Below are positions 50,089 to 63,621 of a stretch of DNA of 64,000 nucleotides, piece by piece. The position numbers and the translations under genes were made by a program. The first letter of the stretch is position 1. Every line of letters starts with the position of its first letter. The notes under the pieces were generated by a model that worked only from the letters and a program-made list of their open reading frames with translations, made no database searches and was not told where the DNA came from. The stretch is from Glandiceps talaboti (lineage: Eukaryota > Hemichordata > Enteropneusta > Spengelidae), in the NCBI RefSeq assembly GCF_964340395.1, contig NC_135556.1, forward strand, positions 18,464,642 to 18,528,641, written 5' to 3'.

Positions 50089-51140
50089 TGGGAAGAAAGA
50101 GTGGTTTGTATATATCTACAAGCTAAAACATTGATACACTGTACACACGATGCACTGTCAACGCACTCAGGTTACTGACTCATGAAAAGTGAGCCCACCA
50201 AACTTTAAAGAGATGTACACTGGTAATGTGATCTATCTCATTTGCAATTCAAATCTCACATGCCCATACATAGTTAAACAGGAGTGGTTGTAAAAGTCAA
50301 TTGACTTTACATTCATTCACCTATACATTGTAATTGGATGTCAACAAATAAGTGTCTATGGATCACTGCATCAGAGTTATAGTCATCCACTTCAGCAGAA
50401 CGCAAAAATATCTGCTCCAAGAGAAATCAATATTGAATTCTCCACTTTAAACTGACCAAATATCAAACATTGTTATAGTACCACACACGCTACCTGTACT
50501 CTCTAGCACACACGTTTATATTTAGATGCCTGAAGGTTGTACCATTCACTGAGACAGGGGTGTATGCATTACAAAGGATGCTTCATTTGCAATTCATTGA
50601 TGTTATGTAGTCATGGAATTTAGGTCTGAAAAAAAAGACAAAACGGGTATTGTTTAAAGAAACGATAATTGATCTGGGTAATAAAGTGTGAATGTCATGA
50701 ATAACAAACAAAGTGATTTGAATGTTTCCCCAGGAAGCTATACCAAATGATGAGTATATATTTTAAGAGTGTCCTGCTTCTAGCCTGCATACAGTATTAA
50801 AAGATACTATGGTTCAACATATTACCGTATTACAATTAGTCATTCTGTGTTCAATATACTGGTATTCAATAGCCTAAAATAGATTATATGCATAGTATGG
50901 CATAGCTTTCCCTGATGAGAATGTGAATGTATTAGTGAAGAGTCACCCCATGAAATATGTTGACAGTGGGTGGAATAAAGTCACCCCGTGAAATATGTTG
51001 ACAGTGGGTGGAATATTGGACCAAAGTCAAATTCTGTGTTATGAAGTATTTTGAATCATTTCCTGAATAAATTTGTTGAATGTAGTGGGTTTAAAAATCA
51101 CTTGTAAATGTAATGTTTTAAATTCTATAAAATTTCATAC
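50089..51140. other. Upstream of INF2 exon 1, promoter or 5' UTR not defined
   Basis: No gene was seen. A 38-bp direct duplication (AGTCACCCCATGAAATATG then TTGACAGTGGGTGGAATA) occurs at 50941-51016. Confidence 0.4.
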
Positions 51141-51287
51141 ATTGGAATTAATAGCCAGTAACTTTTGTTGTGTATAAAAGTATTAAAATAGGTACAGTTG
51201 ATATCAGAATATTAATGTAATGACGCTTCATAGGACAGCTTGCTATATCTGTCAGATATTTGAAATGAACACACAGACATAAACACA

Positions 51288-51310
51288 TGTAAACACACAC
51301 ACACACACTT

Positions 51311-51355
<45 letters not shown>

Positions 51356-51452
51356 CATGCACATATACAGATACATGCACATAGATATATAAGCACACAC
51401 ACACACATATACATACACATACACACACATATACATACACACACATTTATAC
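51288..51452. repeat. CA-rich microsatellite
   Basis: (CA)n with interspersed CATA words. The VCVCVC frames are artefacts. Confidence 0.95.
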
Positions 51453-54400
51453 ATATAACTGATACTGCACAAATTAACATGTATTATGTAGGATGTAAAT
51501 ATGAATGAAGAGTTTTTCATTCCCAAAACAGCAACATACACAATAAAGCTACTATCAAAACAAATACATGGCATAATGAATGTTGACTAAAATCTCTGAC
51601 TTTTATTGACGGCTGAACTTCAAACCTTTCTAAAACTTAGCCATAAAGCCTAGTTACATGATTCAAATTGTGTGAATAACAGACTTTCCAGTTTGGTCAG
51701 ACATCTATCAGGCTCTCTCCTTTTGACAGAATTATCTCTCTCAATAAGGTTTTATAAGACTTGAATTTGTGTAATATAGATATCTTTTTATTCAATATTA
51801 ATAGTTAAAAATGAAAACACTGGTACAAATTTAATTTTTTTTAATCTGTTAAAGCTGTTGTGGTAACATCAGCTAGGAACAATGTTGCATTCTCTTGAAG
51901 CAAACAGCTTTTAACTGAAGTTTTACACAAATATATGCATCAATCTCTGAAAACAAAAGTACTTTAAGCTACACTACTGAGGGCGCTCTACATTTACCAT
52001 CCTCTGTTTTGGGCGAGGCCCTTGAATAAATTTCTGTTTCTCAGGACTTGACTGTTCCTATTTTCCTTGAACCTGAACCAATAAAATAAAATAATAATGC
52101 TCTCTATGACAGAAAAACACATACAACATCACTGCTGGTGACATCATCTAAGCATGTCTCCGATTGAAAATGACCACTGAAATTTAACAACCATAATCAA
52201 ATTGTTTATAAGTATTCTTCTGCCTTTATGCATGATTATAATTAAGAAAATCACCAACATTTACACACAAACACTTTTCTTTATGTCTCCCATCATTTTC
52301 AAAGAGTTATGTCATACTGCCACCCAGTGGTCAGATGTAATTATGGAATTTGTCATTCTGATGAGAATTGTCAACCAAGACATATGGAAATCTCACGTTA
52401 AATGAATTTGAATTGCATGTGTGTTACAACCCATGTAAGTCATTTGATCTACCAAGCTGATGAACATTTTTGGTCGAGAGTTATATACCCTTTAAAAATT
52501 TTGCTCAGTAGTGAGCTAGTTTCCAGTATTTATACAGATACAGATATACTATGAAAAACATAAAGTTAAAAAATTAATGATAACATAATTTTCTAAAAAC
52601 CACTCAGAGTGTGCGTAATTTTGTGTTAGCTTACAATCTAGTCCTGTTCAAGTTGTGGACGGAGGAAGTCAGGAATAGATTATGCATGACACTATCTCAT
52701 TCACGATCAAGTTTCAACTTATTCCGTCTGCAAGCAGGACTATACTTACAATCCAGTGACGACAATCTGACTATGATCACGGTCACCATGTGATTTACAT
52801 CGAGAAATTGCAAGTTGTACATGTATATCGAACATGACTTATTAATGTTTACGCACAAAAATTATAGTTTTACAAACATAAATTGAAATTTTACAAACAC
52901 AAATTGAAGTCTGTACCCACAAACTGAAGTCTAACAAACACATATATATATATTATATATATATACACACATTTCACATGACAACTAACTGCCATAGACA
53001 ACCAACAATATATACAAGCAGCAGTGCTGACAAAGATAATGATGATGATGATGGTGTTGGTGGTAGTGATGATGACAATGATGATGACGACAACAATGTC
53101 GGCGGCGACATCAAGGACAGCAATGATGAGTTCTTTATCCATATGTCTACCTTACAAGATTATATCAATCAAGTCAGTGTCCTTGTACTGAAATAAATGC
53201 TAATAAAAACACAAAAATCTGAACTTCCTGTGCTTTCTAGTCATAGAATATCTTTCCTTGCCCTGGGGGTTCAAGTGACTTATCTTACACCAATGTCACT
53301 GACATTTACAAAGTCAACAAGAAATGAAATGTACTTTATAGCCACATTCCTGTGACTGTCTTCAGTCTCTTCAAATAAACAAATTATTTAGCATTGAGAT
53401 TCCCATTTCAATGCAAGGTCAGTTGACTTTGGAGCTTAAACTTGTTGAAGAAAATTTTTGGAATGATGTAGCAGACAAAAGTTGAACTTGACAGAAGGAT
53501 ATTGTTTATAAAGGAACTTTTCATTTCTAATTTGTGCCACTGCAGTCTCAGATGATAGTGATTGCATACTCCTTTTGTTTTTTAATGTGTTGAATGTTTA
53601 CTTGCATCAAGTTTAACATAGTCCATGGAATCTCAAGGCTCTAAAAGTTGGCTAGCTACATACAGGACAGTTTATCTTTTAGCTGCTTTTACAAGCTATA
53701 TGTTGACCACTGAGTAGAGTTCCTGTTCGTATTGTGAATATCAGTGGGATCATAAAGAAAAGGTACTTATAGGTAGGTGTTAAATTTTGAAAAATCACCA
53801 GAAAGGAACAACTTGTTATGTACACCCTTATATCATAATTATGTCATCTGGTTGATCTCAGGTAATACTGCATGTGTTAACCTCAATACACAATGATTAC
53901 AGTTTGGTTTGCTGCTTCTTAAGTTAATTCAATTTGATATCATTTACATTCAGGACACTTTCTGTGAGACTGAATTTCTTAACTAATGTATTACAGCACT
54001 TATGGTATAGTCCGTTCAATCTCTCATCATGCTCATAAAACGGAATATACCTTAAGTACCATAAACAGGCTACAAATGTATACCTACTTCAACAATGATT
54101 ACTGACATTGTCATGGTGTTAGATTCCCCCCCCCCCTATTTTACTTTTTTTTTATGTTGCCCGGTACCTCATATAATATATATATGAAAACAAGTATATT
54201 CATGAACAATTTGGATTTGTGGATTTAACATGTTTTTTATCTCTTGAAACACTCCATCCTTACCACCAGACTAAAGTAATTCAGTTTTTATCCATACTTG
54301 CTTTTAATGATATAGTCACATTGGATGCAAACTGTACATCTATAAACAGCGCCCTCATACACTGAATGACTCTTTTCATTCAAACAGGTTGTTGGATATA

Positions 54401-54584
54401 AACAGCACAAGGTTACAAATTGAGGGGTGGGTGGTCACCAGGTGGTGGGGGGAGGGGGACAACTAGCTAATATGCAATGTGAAACTCAGGAGTTGTATAT
54501 GTTTTGTCAGACAATGCACAGTCCCTCTGATCACTGATCTGTGCTGAAAACTGAACTAGCTGTAACTGAGTTAGACTGTCGACA
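51453..54584. other. Intergenic, no gene seen
   Basis: Contains one copy of a dispersed pair at 52330-52475 (ATTATGGAATTTGTCATTCT, TGATGAACATTT; other copy at 57778-57925), a TA microsatellite (about 52940), a GAT-rich microsatellite at 53035-53095 and a poly(C) run near 54127. Confidence 0.4.
53035..53100. repeat. GAT-rich microsatellite
   Basis: Imperfect (GAT)n and (GAC)n; gives an Asp/Asn-rich open frame on + and an Ile/Val-rich one on -. Confidence 0.85.
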
Positions 54585-54745
54585 GTCGCTCACGCCTTTT
54601 TTCCCTACGTTTTATCTAAACTTAAGTTAAGTCGTTGCCGTACTCCGATCCGGCGCAATACTACTATAATCGCATAATGATATCGAGGGCTGAAGTTCGC
54701 TGAAAGTCATGATAACTGTTAGTGCTTGGAGCTTTCAGAAGAACA
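54585..54745. promoter_or_regulatory. CpG-rich patch, possible promoter
   Basis: In very AT-rich surroundings this stretch has many CpG (GTCGACAGTCGCTCACGCC, GTCGTTGCCGTACTCCGATC, CCGGCGCAATAC, ATATCGAGGG). It lies 4.5 kb upstream of INF2 exon 1 and 2.4 kb before the possible + strand gene. This is an inference from composition only. Confidence 0.3.
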
Positions 54746-54755
54746 GCCATATTAC

Positions 54756-55005
54756 ATTACATTACATTACATTAAAACACATTGTAATATAAGGACTGGA
54801 TACATACAGCTCCAATCAATGGTAAACTCCACAATGTCATTTGACATGTAGTTACCTTTGCCTTTGTTATTTGTGTTTTTTATTATTGCTTAGTATTATT
54901 TTCTTTCCATTAAAGGACTTGTTTTCTAACTTATCTGGATGTGTGTGTCAAAGGACTGGATACATACAGCTCTGATCAATGGTAAACTCCACAATGTCGT
55001 AAAAT
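54756..55005. repeat. ATTAC microsatellite and a 52-bp direct duplication
   Basis: (ATTAC)n at 54754-54773. AAGGACTGGATACATACAGC, then TCAATGGTAAACTCCACAAT, appears at about 54790-54840 and again at about 54951-55000. Confidence 0.85.
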
Positions 55006-57128
55006 ACCAAACAGACTTCCTGATGGAAATAGCAGTTTATAAAAAGAACTTTATCTTGGACAGATCAATTAAAAGCACATTACTATTAGATAAAGACACA
55101 TTGCCTTTGCTTATATCAAATTAAAACTCATGGCATGAACTCATTTCATATTGTATCAAGTCTGGTTTTTTTGCAATTATCAAAAACTTGCATCAATGAA
55201 GGTTATGAGTAACTGATAAATTTTTGATATGACCTTTTATTTCAGGTATGATTTTGATGTAAATAAATAAGTTGCAATGATTAAGTTTGTGCAACCACAT
55301 TTAGATAACCCATTTGAACTATAACTGACATTTTAATATTTAATCTAAAATCTGGGTCAACTTAACTAAATTTTACAGTTTCAATACTTAAAAAAAACAT
55401 CATGATAAACTAATTTATAGTATTCTCTTAATAAGTGAAATATTATTTGTACATAGTTTCAATGGCTGGTAATAAAACACCATGCTAAGCACATCAACAA
55501 TACAATACCTTCCATTGTTCAATCAAACAATAACATGTTCGCTGTAATGTAGTGGGAGTGACACCTTCGCTATGATATCTGATATCTGAGCAAATGTTGT
55601 CCTAAACTTTGTTAAGGTAGAATGTGCCTTGGGGATAATTGTCTCTGGTCCTTTTGGAGAATTTTTTAAAATTTAATTTTTTTTTAATTTTAATTTTTTT
55701 TTTTTAAATTTTTTTAAATATTTTTTTTTTTTTTTTTTTTTTTTTTTGGGGGGGGGGGTTGTCATGTGTCAATCTCTTATTGCTAATAAAGTTGACACAG
55801 TATTCAGTGACCATGATGGATTATACAATGACTAAATGTTGATATCACTTTGACTTTGTTCCGTTTCAAAACTTTGTACAGTAGTGACTCTTAAGTTTTT
55901 CACTGATTTTAACTGAGAATAGGTTGGCATTTTCTTGAACAAAAAAGTAACTGAAAACATTTAAAGACCGTCTTTCCAAGGCATACTCTACAGCAAAGTG
56001 AAGATTGACTGCAAAATCATATGAAATATAATAACAAACTAGTGTGATCAAAATAAACAGCTCTATCTATCGTAGTCTATCATAGAATGAACAATACTGA
56101 TGGGTGACAGTTGGAAACTCTCAACTTATCAATTTATGCTATGTGCATCGATTAAATGATTCTCTAATTTTCATGAATCAAATTAAAGCATTTTAATTTA
56201 TAATGTCTCACTACATATCTTTTGCCCCACCCCTATCGCTGCCTTTTAAATTCAATATTTCAATTCTTTGCATTTAGTGAAACTGCTGAAGGAGGAAACT
56301 ACGGTTGCTAAGATACGGAGAGCCCTATTCAAGCCTTGACTTTTGACATGGTTTAACATTAATCAACATCAATGCTAATTTTGGCACTAAGAACCAAAGT
56401 CCAGATGTACATGTGACTATTATCTCATCTCTATAGCCAATCTTTGTTGGTGCAATAGTCAAGGAGTAAATGTCATAGTCTAAGATTAGACTTTACATCC
56501 ACGCAGTCTGCCTGTCTGTCTGCCTATAGCTGCTACTAATGGAAAATAACTTTTGCTTCTATATATAATTAATACAGTGTCCTAGATTGCATTTTCTATA
56601 TAATATATATTAACAAGGTTAAGTGTGCAACTTCCTGGGATCTGTCAGTGAAATATTGATATAGGTAAGTGGTTGTTGTATATGTCAGCATATTACGCAG
56701 CCAGTCTGATGTGTTCCGTGTCTTATTGTTATGCAAATGTAGTTCTCCCTGATTGCTGACCAGGTGGCAGTTTGTACCATTTATCCTGTCAACACAGTGA
56801 GAGTGGTTGTTGTACTGGTTGTCAGCCCTATAACGGCTAATATAGTACATGACAAGGTATCGCACACACAGTGCAGCATTATCCAATGGACCTGTCCATG
56901 ACTAATGGGATAATCTACCGTGTTAAGTATACAATATCTCAATTAATCTTATTTGCTGTTACACTAAGCTTTGTACTTGATTTACCTCCTCCTCCTTCCT
57001 ACTTACAAACACATCCTCTCTTCTTTTATATTTCTCTCCAAGTTTGTTTCCAGTATAGTTCCCGCACACAGCCATATAAGGAAAACGTCTAAAGCATCCT
57101 CCTTTTCCTGGTAAAGCAGCCCAAAAAG
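55006..57128. other. Intergenic, no gene seen
   Basis: A long poly(T) and G run sits at 55675-55760. The phrase AGGTAGAATGTGCCTTGGGG near 55615 recalls the sequence at 8798-8818 (AGGTAGAATGCACCTCAGGG), a shared repeat end. The rest is plain AT-rich sequence. Confidence 0.4.
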
Positions 57129-57163
57129 ATGGCCCTATTAAGGGCAACCTCAGGCCTTTACAG
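57129..57163 (+). CDS. Possible first coding exon of an unrecognised gene
   Basis: ATG followed by MALLRATSGLY and a donor CAG|GTAAAT, in a locally less AT-rich stretch (57050-57165). The short, basic-hydrophobic start could be a mitochondrial targeting sequence, but 11 codons are too few to judge. On the - strand the same stretch also has an open frame. Low confidence. Confidence 0.18.
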
Positions 57164-58522
57164 GTAAATAAGTTGTTTTTTTATTTATGACTTATACTTG
57201 TTGTGTACCTGTATATGTCATTCTGAAGAGTGATGAAAAGACAGTTCTTGATATCATGATATTGGGTGTGCTTTTATACATTGAGAATGATGCAATGTGT
57301 TATTCTCTCACTGTAAAGAATACTACCAGGGTATTTAAAAAAGATCATTCCAATTTATTATCATTCTTAAACCTTACATTTACACAGTCTAATAAGGTAT
57401 TCATGCCATGTTTACTGTATGGATAGCAGTTATTGAAATAATTGACTAATTTGTTGGAAATTAGATTTCTAATTTCCTGCATTACTGTTATGCATGCATA
57501 TAATAAACGTTGCCACTTTATGGTTTCTGAACTAGAAATTCTGTTGTAGGTGTTTTTAACGCGTTTCAAGCATCATGTCATGTCAGGTTTAATGGTTGAA
57601 GTCACAAATATAGATTTAATGTCATTCATACTTAACACAGCATAGAGTTCTTTTCAGATTTAAAAAGGCAGTATTTACAAATTATGTAATAAAAATATGT
57701 TGGATCAGTGAAATTAACGTAATGTATCCTCTTAGTGCTCCGATATTAGGACATCATCATGGATTCATATAGAATATTATGGAATTTGTCATTCTGATGA
57801 GGACCATCGACCAAGACAGACTGAAAACACAATGCTAAAAAATTTTAAACTGCTTGTGGGTTTAAAGTTAATTTTTTGTAACCTGTGTATTAAAGTCATA
57901 TCATCTACCTAGCTGATGAACATTTGAGGACATCATATGATGAAAGGTGACAAAAGGTTGATCATATCAAAACAGGACAGAGGACATTACATGACAATTA
58001 TAGTATCAAACTGAACTGAAATTAAAAATACCAAGTATCAGTTATCATAATTACAATCCAAACAACATTGTGTCTGACTATAGTTCATTTTATAGCTTAC
58101 TAAAAACCAAATATTAAACTCTGTGGCTATACTTTTGTAGAAATAAATCAAAATTTTGAATTATGATATTTTTGGATCATAACACTATAGATCTCACATC
58201 ACTGAAATATTGGTCAGAATTTAGTAGTGTTGGATAAAAAAAATTTTTTTTTTTTAAAAGCAAATTTAAAAAGTCTGCAATAAGTGATGCAAAAAATAGG
58301 AGAACACAGAACAGGTATAAGCAAATTTAAAATCTTGTACAATTTAAGGATGCTATACCTCAAATTATAATAAAAAATATTCTGAGAATTACTAAGACAT
58401 CAATTAAAATTTTACATATTGTCTTTCCTCAGTGAAATTACAGTAGAATACGTTATTTCCAAATACTTTTATGAAAATATAATTGGTAATATCTGACATG
58501 TATTATTTATATCTATTTATAG

Positions 58523-58601
58523 ACTTTTGACATTTCCATAAAATTCTGTATATCTCTGAAGGTTACACCAGCACAACAGTTGATGCAGGCAATTATCAAC
58601 A
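58523..58601 (+). CDS. Possible internal exon of an unrecognised gene
   Basis: Acceptor TCTATTTATAG, 26 codons (TFDISIKFCISLKVTPAQQL, then MQAIIN), donor ACA|GTAAAA, phase 0 in and 1 out. It reads like protein but matches no family I know. Confidence 0.15.
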
Positions 58602-59979
58602 GTAAAATTAAGAGAATTAAAATTAGCTGTGATTCAAATTAAGACAGTATTCGGAACTTTTGAAATATTGCATAAAACGACTTACTTGTCATTTAGTGTG
58701 TTTGAAAGCACAGGTGCAGATAAACCCATTAATGTTGACAAAGTGAATAAAATATTGACGATTTATTCATGACAGTAATCCAGCCGTTGGGAATTCATTA
58801 TGAAGTCAACTGGCAAACAAAACCATTCACCAGTGACTAAAAATAGATGTAAATAATCCTGAGTGGACGTAACAAACAAATAGAGAGTATACCGTTAGGA
58901 TTGTGGTACTGTTAAAAACAGTATTTACTGGTGGCTAAGTTTGGAATTCATGCTTTTTCTGAAATTTCCGTTCTACAGTGTAGATGTGAGAAATTGAAAT
59001 ATCTCGGAATTAAAGCATGGATTCTGGGCTATTGTTGAACAATACATCCTGAACAATATTGTTTACGTTTTGTTCTAGAATCACAAGTTATATGATAAAA
59101 TAAAAAAATATTATAAATTAAGGTACACATTAAGCATGTAATTCAGGTATTACTAGTACTGTGAGGCATTATGTGAAAGTTTAGAAGTACTGAATATAAT
59201 TGACTACAATTACAAAGTTTAAAATCAAATTTTGAAAATTATTAATATTCAGTTATCATAGTAAAGTATGCAAAAGGTATAAGGGAGGATTGAAAATTCT
59301 GAAATAAAATGATAAAATTTTTGAAAATTATTCAATTCAGTTATTATCATACTTAAGGATGCAATGTAAGTATATAATAAATGTAAGGGATATCAAGTCA
59401 ATGAAATATTGGATATCCAGAGACTAAAAATAACCATGGATGTACACTGAGACTTTTTGTAAACAGATCATGGCATGGAATACATACAGATCATGTTAGA
59501 ATGAATCATACAATTTAATATTTATGAAAATATAGACACATTAATATTAATTATACATGAATTATATATTAGGTAAATTGGGTGTTGCATAATATTATAC
59601 CATGATCAAGTTAAATTATTAAGTTGCATGCTTTTGAAAATATAGAGTTTATTTTGCGGTCACTGTAGGTCATAATTTGATGTCATTCCCAGATATTTTT
59701 CTTCGTTCTGGCAAGGAAAATATGAGTGACCTAAGAAGCCTTTGTTACTACAAGTCGATAAAAAAATGTTGTGGAATATATTCTCATATATGAAAATTAA
59801 AATATCAAAACAAGTTATGTTCATAATATGCAAAAAAATTGAAAATAAATTATTTGATTTTCATCAGTATGAAATATTCATATTTCATTTGAATGCATAG
59901 CTGATAGGTATCATTGCCATAAAATTACCATATCTCTTTATAGGAGCAGTACTATATGTTCTCACCAATTATTTTGCAG

Positions 59980-60048
59980 ACAGGATTACATCATCAGTTT
60001 ATATTAATGCTCTAATTGCACGAATGGAATTAAATCCAGTTTTTGATG
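59980..60048 (+). CDS. Possible internal exon of an unrecognised gene
   Basis: Acceptor ATTATTTTGCAG, 22 codons (RITSSVYINALIARMELNPV, FD), donor ATG|GTAATT, phase 1 in and 1 out, compatible with the candidate at 58523-58601. The frame also stays open past the donor to a stop near 60145. Confidence 0.18.
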
Positions 60049-60297
60049 GTAATTTAAAATTCAGCACAGAAAATTTTGCTAAAAATGAGATCAGCCTAGT
60101 CATTGAAAATGATCCGATTCAAAAAAACCAATGCCTTACTATATAGACTCTAGTCTATTAAACATTGGTATGGGTACACTGTACAAACATTCTCTTTACA
60201 AACAACACATGATATGTTCGACGAAAAACAAATCAAATCATAATTTCTACCACATATAAAAGCAGGGACTCTTAGGTTATTTAGTTATATCCTTTAG

Positions 60298-60465
60298 CTT
60301 TCAAAATGCTATTCTGGATGCCAACATGGTGAGTGGAGGTGAAAATCGTAACGATTCTGTAGACTATCAAAATGTTGACACAGTGTTTGACATGTACGGG
60401 ATTCAACCCTCTACAAGAGTTGATATTGAAAACCAACTCCTTGCTGCTGAAGTCTTATCAGTATA
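60298..60465 (+). CDS. Possible exon; two readings
   Basis: Acceptor ATATCCTTTAG. Reading 1: 31 bp to a strong donor ATG|GTGAGT at 60328, phase 1 in and 2 out. Reading 2 (phase 2 in): open for 54 codons to TAA at 60463-60465, with QNVDTVFDMYGIQPSTRVDI and ENQLLAAEVLSV, which looks protein-like and is less AT-rich than its flanks. I cannot choose between them. Confidence 0.2.
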
Positions 60466-60842
60466 ATGGCTTATACAATATGAATTCATAATTCCTATGT
60501 CATGATATACATTATATCATGACACTTTTCACAGTTCTACAGGTTTGATATCATTATAGCTTAAAAGTTCATAAAATGTTGTCTCTTTTAATTGGAATCT
60601 ATTAGAGTGGTAAAAGGGGTGTAAACAACAGCAAATACTTTAATAGCTTAGAGTCTATCTGCTACAAACTGTGTATTATCTAACAATCCACATTAAATTT
60701 GTTTTTAACATTGGTGATATCTGACTCATTGTTGACATTCAACTGATAGTATCATATGCAACAGGTAGTTGTCAGACAGTTGATGATATCCAGCCTCATT
60801 TCCTGTATGCTTCATTGAATCTATACTCTGTAATCATACCAG

Positions 60843-60909
60843 TGTTTCATTTGCTGTGAAGTCATACGAATCCGATGTATTCAGGAAATGGAATCCACCA
60901 ACCATACAG
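60843..60909 (+). CDS. Possible internal exon of an unrecognised gene
   Basis: Acceptor AATCATACCAG, 22 codons (VSFAVKSYESDVFRKWNPPT, IQ), donor CAG|GTACCA, phase 2 in and 0 out. Another frame is also open, so the choice is uncertain. Confidence 0.18.
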
Positions 60910-61603
60910 GTACCAATTACCATCCTTTGTGAAACACTGAAAGGCAGACTATTATAACTATAAGACTTCACTCCACTGTATATAAAATTGGTGACTCTGT
61001 ATAGTCCATCATTCAACTATTTTACTCTGTGACAAGTAAGTTTTATGTCAAGACATCTATCTATCTATTTGTAAAACCTTGCTTGTTTGTCTGAAGGTAA
61101 TGAATCATGCATTCTCTCATCCCCAAACTAATGGGGGACCATGTTTTGTGGTCAGCCTTTCCTTTGAAAGGACTGTCTTAAAATAGTGTGGTCCCAGACT
61201 ATCTAATGAGTGTCGTCGAGACTTGCTGTTTTCACTAGTCTATCATACATGCTATATGCCATTCTATGTATTGTCTAATATTGTCTTGAAGTGTAATTGG
61301 ACATGCAAGTCTCTTGGCTAACTAATGAGTTGAGCTGATTTGCTGAGACTGCATGGACAACACAAGACTGTTGACTATTACTTGACTGTGCCTTTTCTTG
61401 TATAGATTTGTATTGTAAACTGTAATTTTGAAAAGAGAGTCAAGGCATAGATATTGGAGGGGTCCCCTCCACTGTCTATTGTCAATTTATTGCAGTCTTT
61501 TGTTGTAATTATAAGTCCCCCTCTCCAAGCTACTTTGAATGCATACATGTACAAGCCCAGTATCTGTAAAGTTCAGCTAGTTAGCCTAGAACCCACACTA
61601 GGA

Positions 61604-61660
61604 ATAGAATAGAATAGAATAGAATCTTTTATTGTATACACTAAGAAAACTACATTTCTT
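61604..61660 (-). mobile_element. LINE-like 3' tail, reversed
   Basis: (GAATA)n then GAATCTTTTATTGTATAC; the reverse complement is a GTATACAATAAAAGATTC end with a pentamer tail, as at LINE insertions. Confidence 0.4.
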
Positions 61661-61924
61661 CATTCTCCGTACAAGTGCATTTGGTGTGTGAAGCAAATAT
61701 AGATGTCTGTAAAGTTCAGGTAATATAGGGTATGTTTTGTCAAAACCCATAAGTTCAGATAGAAAGCCAGGAACCCATACTGTAAGATGGGACAGCATGG
61801 ATTTCGGTTGTAAGCTCATTTAGATTATTCAAAAATGTACAGATTAGAGAATACATTTTATTTGTCCCTGTACTTGTCATATCTTGAATATTGACATAGG
61901 GTTTGTAGCTGACAACAAACAACT

Positions 61925-61995
61925 AAATGATAATATATTCTGAGATTTCATGATAATATATTCTGAGATTTCATGATAATATATTCTGAGATTTT
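61925..61995. repeat. 23-bp tandem repeat x 3
   Basis: Three copies of TGATAATATATTCTGAGATT plus TCA. Confidence 0.95.
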
Positions 61996-62890
61996 GTATG
62001 AATTCATCATTGGTTTTCAAATCTAATGATCATAAATTCCAACTTAATGCAGGATAGATTTGAAAACCGACGACAATTATTTCTCTGGCCCAAGGAATTT
62101 ACAGATGTGGTACTGTCCATAGAGGAAAGATAACACTAATGAACACAGAAGAAATTCAGTATTACACTTCATTTCTATATATTGATTATTTCACCGGTTT
62201 CAGCAAAATCCCGGTAACTAAAAAGCTTAATCTTGTGAACTCAAGTAGATTTAGTTAAAGGGGCTTGGCTATATCTGGCTTGACAATGTCGTTATGTGGA
62301 GTCAGGTAGCCAAATCTCTGCGCTATTAAAGTAGATTTTACCTATTATTTACAACACTCTCAAAACTTTTTTTTAAAAACAAAGTTTCTTAAATTGTACT
62401 AAATGTACTTGAACAAACTTTTTGAACACAAAATATCTGAAATCTAAACACATCCTTGCCATTAGTATACAACTGCTGGAGAGCACTTTTTAAAACTTAG
62501 ACTTAAATACACGACTACAGTAACTATGAAAAATTCAATTTGATTTCAGTGATAAAGTTTAGAAACCAGGAAATAAACAAGTAGACTTGAGATATTAAAA
62601 TGCCTGTTATTTAGTATTATTATATGATTAAAAATAAATCCGTCACAAAAAAAAAAACATTTCATGTTTTCCCATCAACAAATCAACTTGTGAATCTGCA
62701 ATGTCAACATGTAAAACTCAGACTTGGTCATGTTGACGTGTTTTTATAAACAGTTGAGATTTGGATGACTATATACAGGGATAAGTTGTTTACAGGTTGG
62801 ACTATTATTTGCTCTGTTGAGATTTCTTTATTTGTCTGTTGTACTCAATTGTACAAAGTGCATGTACTTGGCTTTGTTTGTTGTCTACAG

Positions 62891-63044
62891 CACTGTTGAC
62901 AGGCTTGGTAGCAGTGCACCATCTAGTCTAGACCAAGTTGTCATATGTTTGGCCAAGTCTCCTTTTCCCCAACTATCTAGGAAAGGTGACTATTGTGCAA
63001 GTATACCAACTACTAATACAAACAGTCTAGACTTAGACATGTAG
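62891..63044 (+). CDS. Possible terminal exon of an unrecognised gene
   Basis: A strong acceptor (TTTGTTTGTTGTCTACAG), then 50 codons in phase 2 and TAG at 63042-63044. The translation (TVDRLGSSAPSSLDQVVICL, AKSPFPQLSRKGDYCASIP, TNSLDLDM) is Ser/Pro-rich with an acidic end, and the exon is visibly less AT-rich than its flanks. This is the best coding candidate right of INF2. I do not recognise the protein. Confidence 0.33.
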
Positions 63045-63589
63045 ATTTTGCAAACATATTCCATTCACAAAATATTTGTGACGGTACATTTTTTAGCAGG
63101 TTTCTTTTTTTTTCTCACTTGTCACTGAGTGGTATTAGACTGTCAATATAATATGGCTTCCCTCCTATCCAATTCTCTAGTATTGAATTCCCAGTCCGAT
63201 TGAGGCAAAAATAGACAAAAAATAAAATTCCCATGGTATTAAAAAGCAGCCAAATTGATAACAACAGCACATATAATCTTGTCATGAAATGAACCAACTC
63301 AGGTCAAAATGAATTTATTACCTCCACAACATAGAATAATTAAAGCATAAAAATAGTATGATATGGAAAGTACCAGCATCTTTCTAACTATTAAATGTCA
63401 GTATTAATTTTGATACGTGGCATATCCTTATATTAAAATTGGCTGCATGTCTACACCTGCCAGGGAAGGCAAATTATACTCAGTTCACAAAGTGATATGA
63501 AATATATCATTGGAGTGCTTCTGGCTACACTCAAAAAATACTTATTAAAGTTCAATTCCTGAAGTAACTTAAGGGACGACCATACATTT

Positions 63590-63621
<32 letters not shown>

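Noticed and set aside
52978-53196. Asp/Asn-rich 72-codon open frame
   Set aside because: Most of it is a GAT/GAC microsatellite; there is no splice, domain or promoter support.
56959-57147. 62-codon - strand frame (FWAALPGKGGCFRRFPYMAV type)
   Set aside because: No acceptor or donor logic supports it. The + strand reading with ATG and donor is slightly better, though also weak.
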